Below, one piece after another: positions 26,090 through 36,000 of a DNA stretch of 64,000 nucleotides; within the stretch, counting starts at the first letter, position 1, and each line of letters starts with the position of its first letter. Both the position numbers and the translations under genes were made by a program. Origin of the DNA: Chachezhania antarctica (lineage in GTDB: Bacteria; Pseudomonadota; Alphaproteobacteria; Rhodobacterales; Rhodobacteraceae); assembly GCF_003646465.1 (NCBI RefSeq), contig NZ_QZEX01000004.1, forward strand, positions 186,001-250,000, given 5' to 3'. The notes beneath the pieces were generated by a model. The model had not been told where the DNA came from and did no database searches. It worked only from the letters and a program-made list of their open reading frames with translations.

Positions 26090-28540
26090 TCAGGATCGTG
26101 GCTTCGCCCGTAGCGTCGGAGGGGCTGTCGTCGGATCTTCCGGCCACGGATGCTTGGGGTAGCTTGCGCGCATGTCCTTGCGGACATCGGCATAGGATCC
26201 GGACCAGAAACCGGGCAGATCGCGGGTGACCTGAACCGGGCGCTGCGCCGGGGACAGAAGGGTGATCTTCAGGGGCTGGCCGGCGACCTGCGGATGCGTG
26301 GTAAGACCGAACATTTCCTGCAAGCGGACGGCGATGGCCGGGCCTTCGGGCGCATAGTCGATTGCCACGGATCGGCCCAGCGGTGTCGTGAACCGGGCGG
26401 GCGCCCATTTATCGAGGCTCTGTCGCTGGGCCCATGTCAGCCCCGCCTCCAGCGCGGGCAGCAGATCGAACCGATCCCAGTCACTTGCCGACCTGACCCC
26501 GTCAAGCATCGGCGCCAGCCACTCTTCCAGACGCTCCATCAGTCCGGGGAGAGAATAATCGGGCAGATCCAGACCCTCGGCGCGGGCGAGCTCGACGCGT
26601 TCCTGTAGCCGCCGGGCGGCCCCTGTGGGGTTGAGCCCGAGTTCGCGGATACCTTCGAGCATCGCCGCGGCGACCAGATCGGACGGCGGATCGGACCATT
26701 GGCGGTCGTCAAGCACAAGCGCACCCAGCCGTTCCTGCTTCCGGGTCTCGACACGCCGGTGCCGCCGGGACCATGCGCAGTGATCCAACCATGCGATCCG
26801 GTCGGGGAAGAGGGCACGCAATTCGGCCTCGGATATCTGGATCGCAAGGCGGATGCGGGCTTCACGCGGGTCGCCATCCAGGTCGGTTGCCACGATGTAG
26901 GGCGCGCCGGCCAGCGCGTCTTCGGCCGGCAGGATCGCGCCCTTGCCGCCCGACAACAGGAACCGCGGCGCCGTGCCCTGCCGCCGTTTCCCGATCCGGT
27001 CGGGATAGGCAAGCGCGGCTATCCCTGCAGGTGACAAATCTGTGTCCCGGGTCTTGGTCTGGCGGGCCAGGCGGCGCGCTTCGGTCTGCAATCGATCAAC
27101 GGCACCGGGACGGATATCGTAAGGATGCGCGCGCTTGAAACCTCTGGGGTCTTTCAGCGCCTCGAGACGCAGCTTGAGATCCGCCGGTGCATTCCTGAGG
27201 GGATCCCGATCCGCCAGTAGAGCGGCAAGCGGTGCTGCCTGCGGGCCGGCAGTGGCAAGCATATGGGCCAAGCGCGGATGCACGGGCAGGCCCGCCAGCG
27301 TGCGCCCATGCGTGGCTATCCGCCCGGCGGCGTCCAGGGCGCCCAGATCGGTCAGCAGGCTGCGCGCTTCGGCATAGAGCCCCGGCGGTGGCTGGGTTAC
27401 GAAATCCAGATCCTCGGGGGCCGCACCCCATAGGGCCAGTTCAAGGGCCAGGCCCGTCAGGTCGGCCGTGGCGATCTCCGGAGGCGGGAAGGGGGCCATG
27501 GCGCCTTCTTCCCCGCGGGTCCACAGCCTGTAGGACGTGCCCTCGGCCACCCGCCCGGCGCGGCCCGTGCGCTGGGTTGCTTCGGCCTTGGTGACGCGTT
27601 CGGTGACGAGACGCGCCATGCCCGAGCCGGGATCGAACCGCGCACGGCGGGCAAGGCCTGCGTCGACCACGACCCGGATGTCGGGAATGGTCAGCGACGT
27701 TTCGGCGATGGATGTCGCCAGCACGACTTTCCGGCCCGAGGGCAGAGGCTTCAAGGCCGCCCGTTGCGCGTCACCCGCCATGGCCCCGAACAGCGGAAAC
27801 AACGTGCATCCATCGGGCAGGCGCGCGCGTAAAAGGCTTTCCGCCCGCCGGATTTCGCGCTCTCCCGGCAGGAAGACAAGAAGGCCGCCGCCGGTCCCCC
27901 GGGTTTCGGATTCGGCACGTTCCACCAGATCGACAAGCGCCGACACGCGATCGACGCGGGGCCCCAGGGGCCGGTCCAGCCAGCGGATATCGACAGGGAA
28001 ACTTCGACCCTCGGACGTGATGATCGGGGCCTGCATCAACTCGGCCACCGGTCCGCCGTCGAGCGTGGCGGACATGGCCAGAAGGTTCAGATCTTCACGC
28101 AGCGCGCCGGCGACCTCCAGACACAATGCCAGGCCGAAATCGGCGTTCAGCGAACGTTCATGGAACTCGTCGAAGATCACCGTGCCAATGCCCGGCAGAT
28201 CCGGTTCGGACTGCAGGATTCGGGTCAGGATGCCTTCGGTCACGACCTCGATCCGCGTGTCGCGCGAAACCTTGCGCTCCCCGCGGATCCGGTAGCCGAC
28301 GGTCTCGCCCACCTTCTCGCCCAGCGTTTCGGCCATGCGCTCGGCCGCGGCGCGGGCGGCCAGGCGGCGGGGTTCCAGCATGACGATGCGGCCCGCACCG
28401 ATCCCGGCCTCCAGCAGGGCCAGCGGCACGCGGGTGGTCTTGCCCGCGCCCGGCGGGGCTTGCAGGACGGCGCGGCCCTGCTGGCGCATCGCGTTCAGCA
28501 GCGCGGGCAGGGCATCTTCGATGGGCAACTGATCGGACAT
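26090..28540 (-). CDS. hrpB: ATP-dependent helicase HrpB
   Basis: An 816-residue DEAH-type RNA/DNA helicase. Walker A is APPGAGKTT; the Walker B box is DEFH (IFDEFHERSLNADF), the form characteristic of HrpB rather than DEAH; SAT is present in MSATLDGG; motif VI lies in QRTGRAGRVAEG. The HrpB-specific C-terminal domain follows. Start at 28540 (MSDQLPIEDALPALL) is the family start. Divergent from meaB by 101 bases. Its cellular role is poorly defined in most bacteria. Confidence 0.95.
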   Translation of the reverse strand: MSDQLPIEDALPALLNAMRQQGRAVLQAPPGAGKTTRVPLALLEAGIGAGRIVMLEPRRLAARAAAERMAETLGEKVGETVGYRIRGERKVSRDTRIEVVTEGILTRILQSEPDLPGIGTVIFDEFHERSLNADFGLALCLEVAGALREDLNLLAMSATLDGGPVAELMQAPIITSEGRSFPVDIRWLDRPLGPRVDRVSALVDLVERAESETRGTGGGLLVFLPGEREIRRAESLLRARLPDGCTLFPLFGAMAGDAQRAALKPLPSGRKVVLATSIAETSLTIPDIRVVVDAGLARRARFDPGSGMARLVTERVTKAEATQRTGRAGRVAEGTSYRLWTRGEEGAMAPFPPPEIATADLTGLALELALWGAAPEDLDFVTQPPPGLYAEARSLLTDLGALDAAGRIATHGRTLAGLPVHPRLAHMLATAGPQAAPLAALLADRDPLRNAPADLKLRLEALKDPRGFKRAHPYDIRPGAVDRLQTEARRLARQTKTRDTDLSPAGIAALAYPDRIGKRRQGTAPRFLLSGGKGAILPAEDALAGAPYIVATDLDGDPREARIRLAIQISEAELRALFPDRIAWLDHCAWSRRHRRVETRKQERLGALVLDDRQWSDPPSDLVAAAMLEGIRELGLNPTGAARRLQERVELARAEGLDLPDYSLPGLMERLEEWLAPMLDGVRSASDWDRFDLLPALEAGLTWAQRQSLDKWAPARFTTPLGRSVAIDYAPEGPAIAVRLQEMFGLTTHPQVAGQPLKITLLSPAQRPVQVTRDLPGFWSGSYADVRKDMRASYPKHPWPEDPTTAPPTLRAKPRS

Positions 28541-28641
28541 TGCGGCCTTATCGCGCCCCACGGCCTGCCCGTCCAGTGGAGCGGTCTGGACATCGCGCGC
28601 CCGGTCGGTCCATCTAACCGTTGGGCAAGAAGGAGCGGGCG

Positions 28642-29628
28642 ATGACACTGGATCTGGCAGACCCCATTCGGGCAGGGGAGCGCCGCGCGCTGGCCCGTGC
28701 GATTACGCTGGTCGAAAGCCGCCGCGCAGATCACCGCAAGGACGCCGAGGCCCTGCTGGCCGATCTGGCAACCGACCGGCGCGAGGCGATCCGGATCGGC
28801 CTTTCGGGCACGCCCGGGGTCGGCAAATCATCGTTCATCGAGGCGTTCGGCATGATGCTGGTGGAGGCCGGTCTGAAGGTCGCCGTGCTGGCCGTCGATC
28901 CGTCTTCGGCCCGGTCCGGCGGCTCGATCCTGGGGGACAAGACCCGGATGGAGCGGCTGAGCCGCGAGCCGCAGGCCTTCATCCGCCCGTCGCCCAGCCA
29001 GACCCAACTGGGCGGCGTGGCACGGCGCTCGCGCGAGGCGGTTTTCTTGTGCGAAGCGGCCGGTTACGACGTGGTCCTGATCGAGACTGTGGGCGTCGGG
29101 CAATCCGAAACGGTGGTCGCCGAGATGTCGGACCTGTTCGTCCTGCTGCTGGCCCCGGCCGGCGGGGACGAACTGCAGGGCGTCAAGCGGGGGATCATGG
29201 AGCAGGCGGACCTGATCCTTGTGAACAAGGCAGACGGCGATCTGAAGGCGCAGGCCACGCGGACCTGTGCCGATTACAGCGGCGCCCTGCGCCTGCTGCG
29301 GAAACGGCCCGAGGATCCAGAGGGCTTTCCGAAGGCCATGACGGTGTCCGCGATGACGGGCGCCAACCTTGACGACGCGTGGTTCACCATGCAGGCGCTG
29401 GCCGACTGGCGGCGCAGCGAAGGCCATTGGGACACCCGCCGCGCCGGTCAGGCGCGCCACTGGTTCCGGGCTGAGGTCGAGGCGGCCTTGCTGGCACAGC
29501 TGGACACACCGGGCGCGCGGCAGCAGATGGCCGAGCTGTCAGAAGCGGTGGCCGACGGGTCCGTCCTGCCCGCCGCGGCGGCCCGCGACATGGCAACTTT
29601 CCTGCGGAAGCAGGACGCGCCCCTATAG
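28642..29628 (+). CDS. meaB: Methylmalonyl-CoA mutase-associated GTPase MeaB
   Basis: A 328-residue G3E-type GTPase that chaperones methylmalonyl-CoA mutase, gating adenosylcobalamin loading and protecting it from inactivation. P-loop GTPGVGKS at residues 56-63, [19 protein letters not shown], switch ETVGVGQSE and base-recognition NKAD are all present. Start ATG 28642 follows AAGGAGCG. The mutase is not in the window, but propionyl-CoA synthetase (46.4 kb) feeds the same pathway. Confidence 0.95.
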   Translation: MTLDLADPIRAGERRALARAITLVESRRADHRKDAEALLADLATDRREAIRIGLSGTPGVGKSSFIEAFGMMLVEAGLKVAVLAVDPSSARSGGSILGDKTRMERLSREPQAFIRPSPSQTQLGGVARRSREAVFLCEAAGYDVVLIETVGVGQSETVVAEMSDLFVLLLAPAGGDELQGVKRGIMEQADLILVNKADGDLKAQATRTCADYSGALRLLRKRPEDPEGFPKAMTVSAMTGANLDDAWFTMQALADWRRSEGHWDTRRAGQARHWFRAEVEAALLAQLDTPGARQQMAELSEAVADGSVLPAAAARDMATFLRKQDAPL

Positions 29629-29631
29629 CGC

Positions 29632-29660
29632 TTGACCTCCGCCGCGATTCCTCCTATGCC
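29632..29660 (+). promoter_or_regulatory. Sigma-70-like promoter for rpmB
   Basis: TTGACC (29632-29637), 17-base spacer, TATGCC (29655-29660), starting 4 bases after the meaB stop and about 100 bases before rpmB. Downstream in the leader are stems GCCCG/CGGGC (29662-29680 area) and GGCGCC (29692-29697) / GGCGCC (29708-29713), possibly regulatory for the ribosomal protein. Confidence 0.5.
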
Positions 29661-29762
29661 CGCCCGACCTGTTTCCGGGCGCGGCATTTGCGGCGCCCTA
29701 AATCTTTGGCGCCAGGCATCTCCGAACGATCGCGGCGCGCCCAATGCAAAAGGACAAACCCG

Positions 29763-30050
29763 ATGTCGCGCCGTTGCGAATTGACCGGAAAAGGCCCGAT
29801 GAGCGGGCAAAACGTGAGCCACGCGAACAACAAGACCAAGCGCCGGTTCCTGCCGAACCTGAACGATGTCACGCTGCAGTCCGAAACGCTGGGTCGTGGC
29901 GTGAAGCTGCGGATCACGGCCGCCGCACTGCGCAGCGTCGATCACCGCGGTGGGCTGGACGCGTTTCTTGCCAAGGCGAAAGACGATGAGCTTTCGACGA
30001 CCGCGCTGAAAGTCAAAAAAGAAATTCAGAAAGCTCAGGCCGCGGCCTGA
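29763..30050 (+). CDS. rpmB: 50S ribosomal protein L28
   Basis: A 95-residue L28, a large-subunit ribosomal protein. [20 protein letters not shown] and [17 protein letters not shown] are family-defining, and the alphaproteobacterial C-terminus [19 protein letters not shown] is present. AAAGGAC lies before the start. It has its own promoter-like sequence and a strong terminator, so it is probably monocistronic. Confidence 0.98.
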   Translation: MSRRCELTGKGPMSGQNVSHANNKTKRRFLPNLNDVTLQSETLGRGVKLRITAAALRSVDHRGGLDAFLAKAKDDELSTTALKVKKEIQKAQAAA

Positions 30051-30080
30051 CCGCACCCCCAAGGCTTCGAGTAATTTGAA

Positions 30081-30105
30081 CGCCCCGCCTTACCGCGGGG
30101 CGTTT
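30081..30105 (+). terminator. Rho-independent terminator after rpmB
   Basis: Perfect 8-bp stem CGCCCCGC (30081-30088) / GCGGGGCG (30095-30102) with a 6-base loop, followed by TTT; it begins 31 bases after the rpmB stop. Confidence 0.85.
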
Positions 30106-30181
30106 CGTCGTTGTGGGCTTTCGATTCCCGTGGCACCACGTCCGCATGAATTGCGGCAAGCGCAGATGCACGGAGTCCGAT

Positions 30182-30622
30182 ATGTACAAGCAAATCTGCA
30201 TGACGGCGGCGGTCATCATGGCCGCGCTCGGATCGCCAGCCCTGGCGGATCCCATGATCAGGATCGTTGATCCCTATACGCGTGTGGCCTCTCCGGTGGC
30301 GAAAGCGGGCGCGGCATTCATGATCATCGAAAACGAGGGCGACAGCGCGGATCGCCTGATCGGGGTCCGGACCGGCGCCGCTGCGCGCGCCGAACTGCAT
30401 ACGCACAAGGAAAGTGCCGACGGTGTCATGCAGATGCTGAAGGTCGAGGATGGAATTCCAGTGGCCGCCGGTGGTACCCACATGCTGGCGCGCGGCGGTG
30501 ACCACGTGATGCTGATGGGGCTGACCGGACCGCTGGAGCAGGGAAGCTCCATCCCCGTGACGCTGATCTTCGAGACGTCAGGCGAAATCGATGTGGATAT
30601 CCCCGTGGACAATGATCGCTGA
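30182..30622 (+). CDS. Periplasmic copper chaperone, PCuAC family
   Basis: A 146-residue secreted protein with a signal peptide ending near PALAD (residues 19-23). The copper-binding motif of PCuAC proteins is recognisable: H73 and H75 in ELHTHKE, M83/M85 in GVMQM, and H108/M110 in GDHVMLMGL. Such proteins deliver Cu(I) to the CuA or CuB sites of cytochrome c oxidase in the periplasm. The oxidase subunit at the window start is a possible recipient system. Monocistronic by appearance. Confidence 0.92.
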   Translation: MYKQICMTAAVIMAALGSPALADPMIRIVDPYTRVASPVAKAGAAFMIIENEGDSADRLIGVRTGAAARAELHTHKESADGVMQMLKVEDGIPVAAGGTHMLARGGDHVMLMGLTGPLEQGSSIPVTLIFETSGEIDVDIPVDNDR

Positions 30623-30676
30623 CGTGGCGGAGCCCAGCCACGACGTGAGGGCGTCGGGCTGTTGAGCCGACGGGGC

Positions 30677-31372
30677 TCAAGCCTCTCCCAATACTTCCGC
30701 GACCCAGGCTGGTACGATCTCGGTCGCAGGGCCCAGGCGGCTTTCGTCAAACATGGCCGACCCGGATGAGGGTTCGAGGTTCAGTTCCAAGGTCCGGATG
30801 CCCTGTACACGTGCTTCTTGCACGAAACTCGCGGCCGGGTAGACCTCTCCCGAGGTGCCGATCGACACGAACAGGTCGGTGGTGCCCAGGTGTTCGTAGA
30901 TCTCGTCCATGCGATACGGCATCTCGCCGAACCAGACGACATCCGGCCGTCCGAACGGTTCGCCGCAGCCCGGGCAGGCTTCATCCACGGTCATTTCATC
31001 CGGAGCGGCCCAGCGGTGGCCGCAGCCGGAACAGAGCGCCCCGTCCAGCCGGCCATGCATGTGGATGACATCCCGTGCGCCGCCGGCTTCGTGCAGGCTG
31101 TCGACGTTCTGGGTCACGATGATCACGTCGCCCGTGTGATGCGCCTGTAGACGGGCCAGCGCGGTGTGGGCGGCGTTGGGCTTTGCCGCGCGCGCGCCGA
31201 CCCGTCGCAGGTTGTAGAAATCCTGAACCATCTGCGGGTTACGGGCAAAACCTTCAGGCGTCGCGACGTCCTCAAGCTGCACCTTGGTCCACAGCCCATC
31301 CTTGTCGCGAAAGGTGCCCATTCCGCTTTCGGCAGAAATGCCGGCCCCGGTCAGGATGACGATCTTGTCCAT
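30677..31372 (-). CDS. cobB: NAD-dependent protein deacylase (sirtuin, CobB-like)
   Basis: A 231-residue sirtuin removing acyl groups from lysines using NAD+. Motifs: GAGISAESGMGTFRD (9-23), TQNVDSLHEAGG, catalytic H106 in HMHG, and four zinc cysteines C114, C117, C133, C136. Y53 and R56 (DFYNLRR) form the YxxR pair that binds succinyl/malonyl groups in class III sirtuins such as SIRT5 and E. coli CobB, so desuccinylase activity is likely besides deacetylation. Divergent from the thioesterase gene. Confidence 0.94.
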   Translation of the reverse strand: MDKIVILTGAGISAESGMGTFRDKDGLWTKVQLEDVATPEGFARNPQMVQDFYNLRRVGARAAKPNAAHTALARLQAHHTGDVIIVTQNVDSLHEAGGARDVIHMHGRLDGALCSGCGHRWAAPDEMTVDEACPGCGEPFGRPDVVWFGEMPYRMDEIYEHLGTTDLFVSIGTSGEVYPAASFVQEARVQGIRTLELNLEPSSGSAMFDESRLGPATEIVPAWVAEVLGEA

Positions 31373-31489
31373 GTTACCCCCTTTGCCTGTCCCGGGTCAG
31401 GCTATTGCCTTCGCCTGCGGCGCGCGACCCTTCTGTTACGTAAATTCAGCCTGTAGTGCTGGTTCCGAGCCCAACAGGAGTGTCCGGCC

Positions 31490-31903
31490 GTGGATAAAGC
31501 CCAAACCGATCTCCCGCCCTGGAAAGATGCCATTCTGGACGGCTTCATGAGCGAGATCGGCCCGCTCCTGACCCGGCGCGATGGCGACAGCCGCCGGTTC
31601 GGGCTGATGGCCGAGGACCGGCACCTGAACCCCAACGGGACCGTACATGGCGGCGTGTTCATGACACTGCTGGATCACAGTCTGGCCTTTCTCGCCTGGC
31701 AAGCGGCCGGCAAGGTGCCCACGGTCACGGTCCAGATGGATACGCGCTTCCTGGACAGTGCGCATGCCGGAGAGTTTCTTGAAACCACCGCAAAGATCGT
31801 GAAAGAGTCGCGCTCCCTGATCTTTCTGGACGCGCAGGTGCTGTGTGCGGATCGGGTTATGGCCCAGGCCAGCGCGGTGATGAAGGTCGCCCGCAAGACC
31901 TGA
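31490..31903 (+). CDS. PaaI-type hotdog-fold thioesterase
   Basis: A 137-residue single-domain hotdog protein. The PaaI/YbgC-type active-site region reads HLNPNGTVHGGVFMTLLDHSL, with the HGG motif and a downstream Asp. Such enzymes hydrolyse acyl- or aryl-CoA. Start is GTG at 31490 with AGGAGT upstream. It is divergent from cobB. The natural substrate is not evident, but several acyl-CoA enzymes lie in this region. Confidence 0.88.
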   Translation: MDKAQTDLPPWKDAILDGFMSEIGPLLTRRDGDSRRFGLMAEDRHLNPNGTVHGGVFMTLLDHSLAFLAWQAAGKVPTVTVQMDTRFLDSAHAGEFLETTAKIVKESRSLIFLDAQVLCADRVMAQASAVMKVARKT

Positions 31904-31936
31904 AAACGACTATTCCCGAGAGTTTGCAGGACGTCC

Positions 31937-32806
31937 CTAGACCAGTGCAGCGGTCGAATGCGCGTAATCCCAGTAGAGCGCACGCGCCTTGCTGGCGATT
32001 GGGCCGACGCCGAGTTCGCGGTCCTGGAACCTGACGACCGGCATGACCTTGGCGATATTGCCGGTGACGAAGATCTCGTCCGCGATTTCGAAATCGGCAA
32101 CTGTCATCGTGGTTTCCGAAACCTCGATCCCTTCGGCGCCCAGCAGCTTGATGACGCGCTGGCGGGTCAGGCCGTTAAGAAAGCACCCGTTCGGCACCGG
32201 CGTGGACACCACGCCATCCTTGACGGCAAAGACATTCGTGCTGGCCGTTTCGGCGACGTTCCCATCGATGTCGAGCGAAAGCGCGTTCGAAAACCCGCGC
32301 GCGCGCGCATAGGCCATGATCCGGCCATTGTTGGGATAAAGCGAGCCTGTCTTCGCCTCCGTGATCGCCATGTCCTGCCGGGGCCTGCGGAACGGCGCCA
32401 CCGTCAGGGAGAAATCGCCGACCTGTGGCATTGGCATGTTCTCGATACAGATCGCGAAGGCGGTGGAGTCGGGATCAATGTCGATCACCCCGGGGCTGCC
32501 ATCGCGGGCCCACATCATCGGGCGGATATAGAGTTCGGAACCTTCCGGGAACAGTTGCAGGCCGGTCCGAACAAGCGCTTCGATTTCAGAGCCTTCGATG
32601 GGGGCGTTCATGCCCATCGCCGCCGCTGACCGCACGAGGCGCGCGCAATGCAGATCCAGATCCGGTGTGGCCCCGTCGAACAAACGCGCGCCATCAAAGA
32701 CCTGGGAACCAAGCCAGGCGACGTGATCCGCCGCCGAAATGATGGGTGCGCTTCCGTCGACCCATTTGCCGTCGACATAGGTCGCGATGACGCTTCCGAT
32801 CGCCAT
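31937..32806 (-). CDS. ilvE: Branched-chain amino acid aminotransferase (fold type IV)
   Basis: A 289-residue class IV PLP aminotransferase, interconverting Leu/Ile/Val and their keto acids. The PLP lysine is in AITEAKTGSLYPNN, with ETASTNVFAVKDG and GITR-like NGLTRQRVIKLL phosphate-cup motifs. Start at 32806 is preceded by GCGGGAG. Distinguishing BCAT from D-amino-acid aminotransferase or 4-amino-4-deoxychorismate lyase by eye is not absolute, but length and RPMMWARDGSPG favour BCAT. Confidence 0.88.
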   Translation of the reverse strand: MAIGSVIATYVDGKWVDGSAPIISAADHVAWLGSQVFDGARLFDGATPDLDLHCARLVRSAAAMGMNAPIEGSEIEALVRTGLQLFPEGSELYIRPMMWARDGSPGVIDIDPDSTAFAICIENMPMPQVGDFSLTVAPFRRPRQDMAITEAKTGSLYPNNGRIMAYARARGFSNALSLDIDGNVAETASTNVFAVKDGVVSTPVPNGCFLNGLTRQRVIKLLGAEGIEVSETTMTVADFEIADEIFVTGNIAKVMPVVRFQDRELGVGPIASKARALYWDYAHSTAALV

Positions 32807-33002
32807 GGGAACTCCCGCTATTGCCTGAACACCCCGACTCTGACCCCTGGCGCAGCCAAGCGCAAGACGATGCCCGGAACACGGTGCCGTTGGGTGGACT
32901 CTAGGCGAGATTGGTAAACCAATGCGTACGAGATGGCTCGCATCGGGGAAAGTTTGGTCACGCTCTGAAGATATTCGCATGGTTGTGCGTTCTTCGACAT
33001 GA

Positions 33003-36000
33003 TCACAATCCGTTTTCAGTCATGATCTTTTCGGCGGCCGCGTGGCGCACCGGGCCATAGCCGCGTATCTCGCCCGGCAGGGTCAGAAGGCGCATCGCTT
33101 CCTCCTCCGAATATCCTGATTCCACGTGGATCAGCACGCGTTCGAACCAGTCCAGGAGGGTGCGGTCCAGCTTGCGGTCCGCGGTGTATCCGAATGGATC
33201 GAACGGCGTCCCGCGCACGCGTTTCAGCCGGGCCAACCCGCGCAGGACAGGCGTCAGCCACGGGCCGAAACGCCGCTTGTTGGGGCGGCCCCGTGTGTCG
33301 GTTCCAAGGGGCAGCACAGGCGGGGCAAGGTGGTACGAGACGGTGAAATCGCCTTCGAAGGTTTCGGTCAGCTCTTTCGTGAAAGCGGTCCCTGTCATCA
33401 GCCGCGCGACCTCGTATTCGTCCTTGTACGCCATGAGCTTGAAGAGCGATTTTGAAGCGGCGATGACAGGCGCATCCCCGACATCATTGGGCAGAGCCTC
33501 GCGGAACTTCTGAAGCCTTGCCCGGTAGCGGTCGGCATAAGTCTGATCCTGATACTCCGCCAGGAACGCGGCACGACGATCAATGACAGAGCCTGCCGTT
33601 TCGGCATCCGGCGTAGGTTCGGCAAGCTGATCGGCCAGCAGGTCCGGTTTCAGGGCCAGAATCCGGCCCAAATCGAAGGCCATCGCATTCTTTTCGACCG
33701 CAACACCGTTCAGCAGGATCGCCTGCTTCAGGGCAACCTCGCTGACCGGGACCAAACCCTTCTGAAACGCGGCGCCAAGCAGCATTATGTTGGCGAAAAC
33801 GGCATCGCCCATCAGGCGCTCGGCCGCGCGGTTCGCATCGAAGGACAGCAGGTTCCCAGGCCCGACGGTCCGGCCGATCAGGTCTTCCCGTTCGGGGATC
33901 TTCAGGTCGGCATCGCGCTCCAGAACCAGATCGCCAGTCGGCATTTCCGCCTTGTTCAGAACGATTTGCGTGCCGTTCCGATAGTGGAAGGACGCCTTGG
34001 GCGAGGCGCAAACAACCGCGTCGCAGCCGATGACGGCATCGGCGGAACGGGCATCGATGCGCACTTGCTGCACGGCGTCGGGCGTGGCGGCAATGCGGAC
34101 ATAGCCGATCACGGTACCGAACTTCTGCGCAAAACCGGTGAAATCCAGAACGCTCGCACCCTTGCCTTCAAGATGCGCGGCCATCGTGACCAGCGCGCCC
34201 AGCGTGACAACGCCCGTTCCGCCGACACCGGCAACCATCAGGTCGAACGGTTTGCTCAGGCCGGGTTCGGCAGGGCGCGGCAAGTCGGTCTTCAGCGCGT
34301 CGATATCGATGCTGGCCGGCGCAGGCTTGCGCCGCTTGGCGCCGGAAACGGTCACGAAACTGGGGCAGAACCCGTTGAGACAGGAGAAATCCTTGTTGCA
34401 CGACGACTGGTTGATCTTCCGCTTGCGCCCGAAGTCCGTTTCCTTCGGTTCGACGCTCAGGCAGTTGCTTTCTAACGAACAATCGCCGCAGCCTTCGCAC
34501 ACCAGATCGTTGATGACGGCGAATGTGTCGGGATCCTCCATCTGGCCCCGTTTGCGCCGGCGGCGTTTTTCGGTCGCGCAGGTCTGTTCATAGATCAGGA
34601 TGGTGACGCCCGGCGTGTCGCGCAGCTCACGCTGTATCGTGTCAAGCGCCGCCCGGTCATGGAATGTGGTGCCGGGGGGGAAATCGGCCGAGGAGAATTT
34701 GTCAATTTCATCTGAGACAAGCGCGATGCGGTTGACGCCGTCGGCACGGCTGGAATGGGCAATCGCCGCGGGGCTGATGGGGCCGTCCACCGGCTGGCCG
34801 CCGGTCATGGCAACGGCATCGTTGAAGAGGATCTTGTAGGTGATGTTGGCGCCCGCCGCGACCACCTGACGGATCGCGAGCGAACCGGAATGATACCAGG
34901 TTCCTTCGCCCAGGTTCTGGAACCGGTGCGCCATGCCGACAAACCGCGATCCCGCGGCCCAGGTCACCCCTTCGCCGCCCATTTGCGCGTAGCCCAGCGT
35001 GTTCCGGTTCATCCAGCCCGCCATCACGTGGCAGCCGATGCCGCTCATGGCCTGGCTGCCCTCGGGAACCTTGGTCGAGCTGTTGTGCGGGCAGCCGGAG
35101 CAGAAATAGGGCGTCCGGGTCGCGCCCGGGACATTCAGAACAGGTGCCGGCTCCTGGGTCAGGGTGCGGGCTTTGTCGATCAGGTTTTCGTCCGGAAAGA
35201 ACGGGTTGAGGCGGGATGCCAGGACCGTCAGCAGCGCGCGGGGGGACAGTTCACCGGTAGATTGCAGAAGCGGTGCGCCGGTTTCATCCGTCTTGCCGAC
35301 CAGGGCGGCGGGCCGAGAGCTGGTGTTGTAGAGCTGTTCCTTCAGCTGGGTCTCGATGAGGCCGCGTTTTTCTTCGATCACAAGGATTTCGTCCTTGCCA
35401 TGAACGAAATCCATCGCGCCACGACGGGCCAGTGGCCACACGAGGCCGACCTTGTAGATGTCGATGCCAAGGCGTCGGCACGCGGCCTCGTCAAGGCCCA
35501 GAAGGCGCAGCGCCTCCATCAGGTCAAGATGGGCTTTTCCCGTTGTCACAATGCCGTATCGGGCGTTCTGAAGGTCATGGATGCGCCGGTCGATCGGATT
35601 GGCGTCGGCGAAGGCCTGGACCGCGGCGAGCTTGTATTCCATCCGGGTTTCGATCTCTGTCCCCGGCATCTCGACCGGGCGGATGTGCAGACCGCCCGGC
35701 GGGGTGTCGATCTGAGGCAGCAGGAATTTTCGGTCGGGGTGCAGGTCGACGGACCGGCCGGATTCGACCGTTTCCGAGATCGCCTTGAACCCGACCCAGA
35801 TTCCGGAAAACCGTGACAGGGCAATGCCGTATTCGCCGAACTGAAGGTATTCGGCGACAGAGGCCGGGTTCAGGACGGGCATGAACCACGACATCAGCGC
35901 CATGTCGGACTGGTGCGGCATCGAGGACGAGACGCAGCCGTGATCGTCGCCGGCTACAACCAGCACGCCGCCCTTTGGATGCGATCCATAGGCGTTGGCG

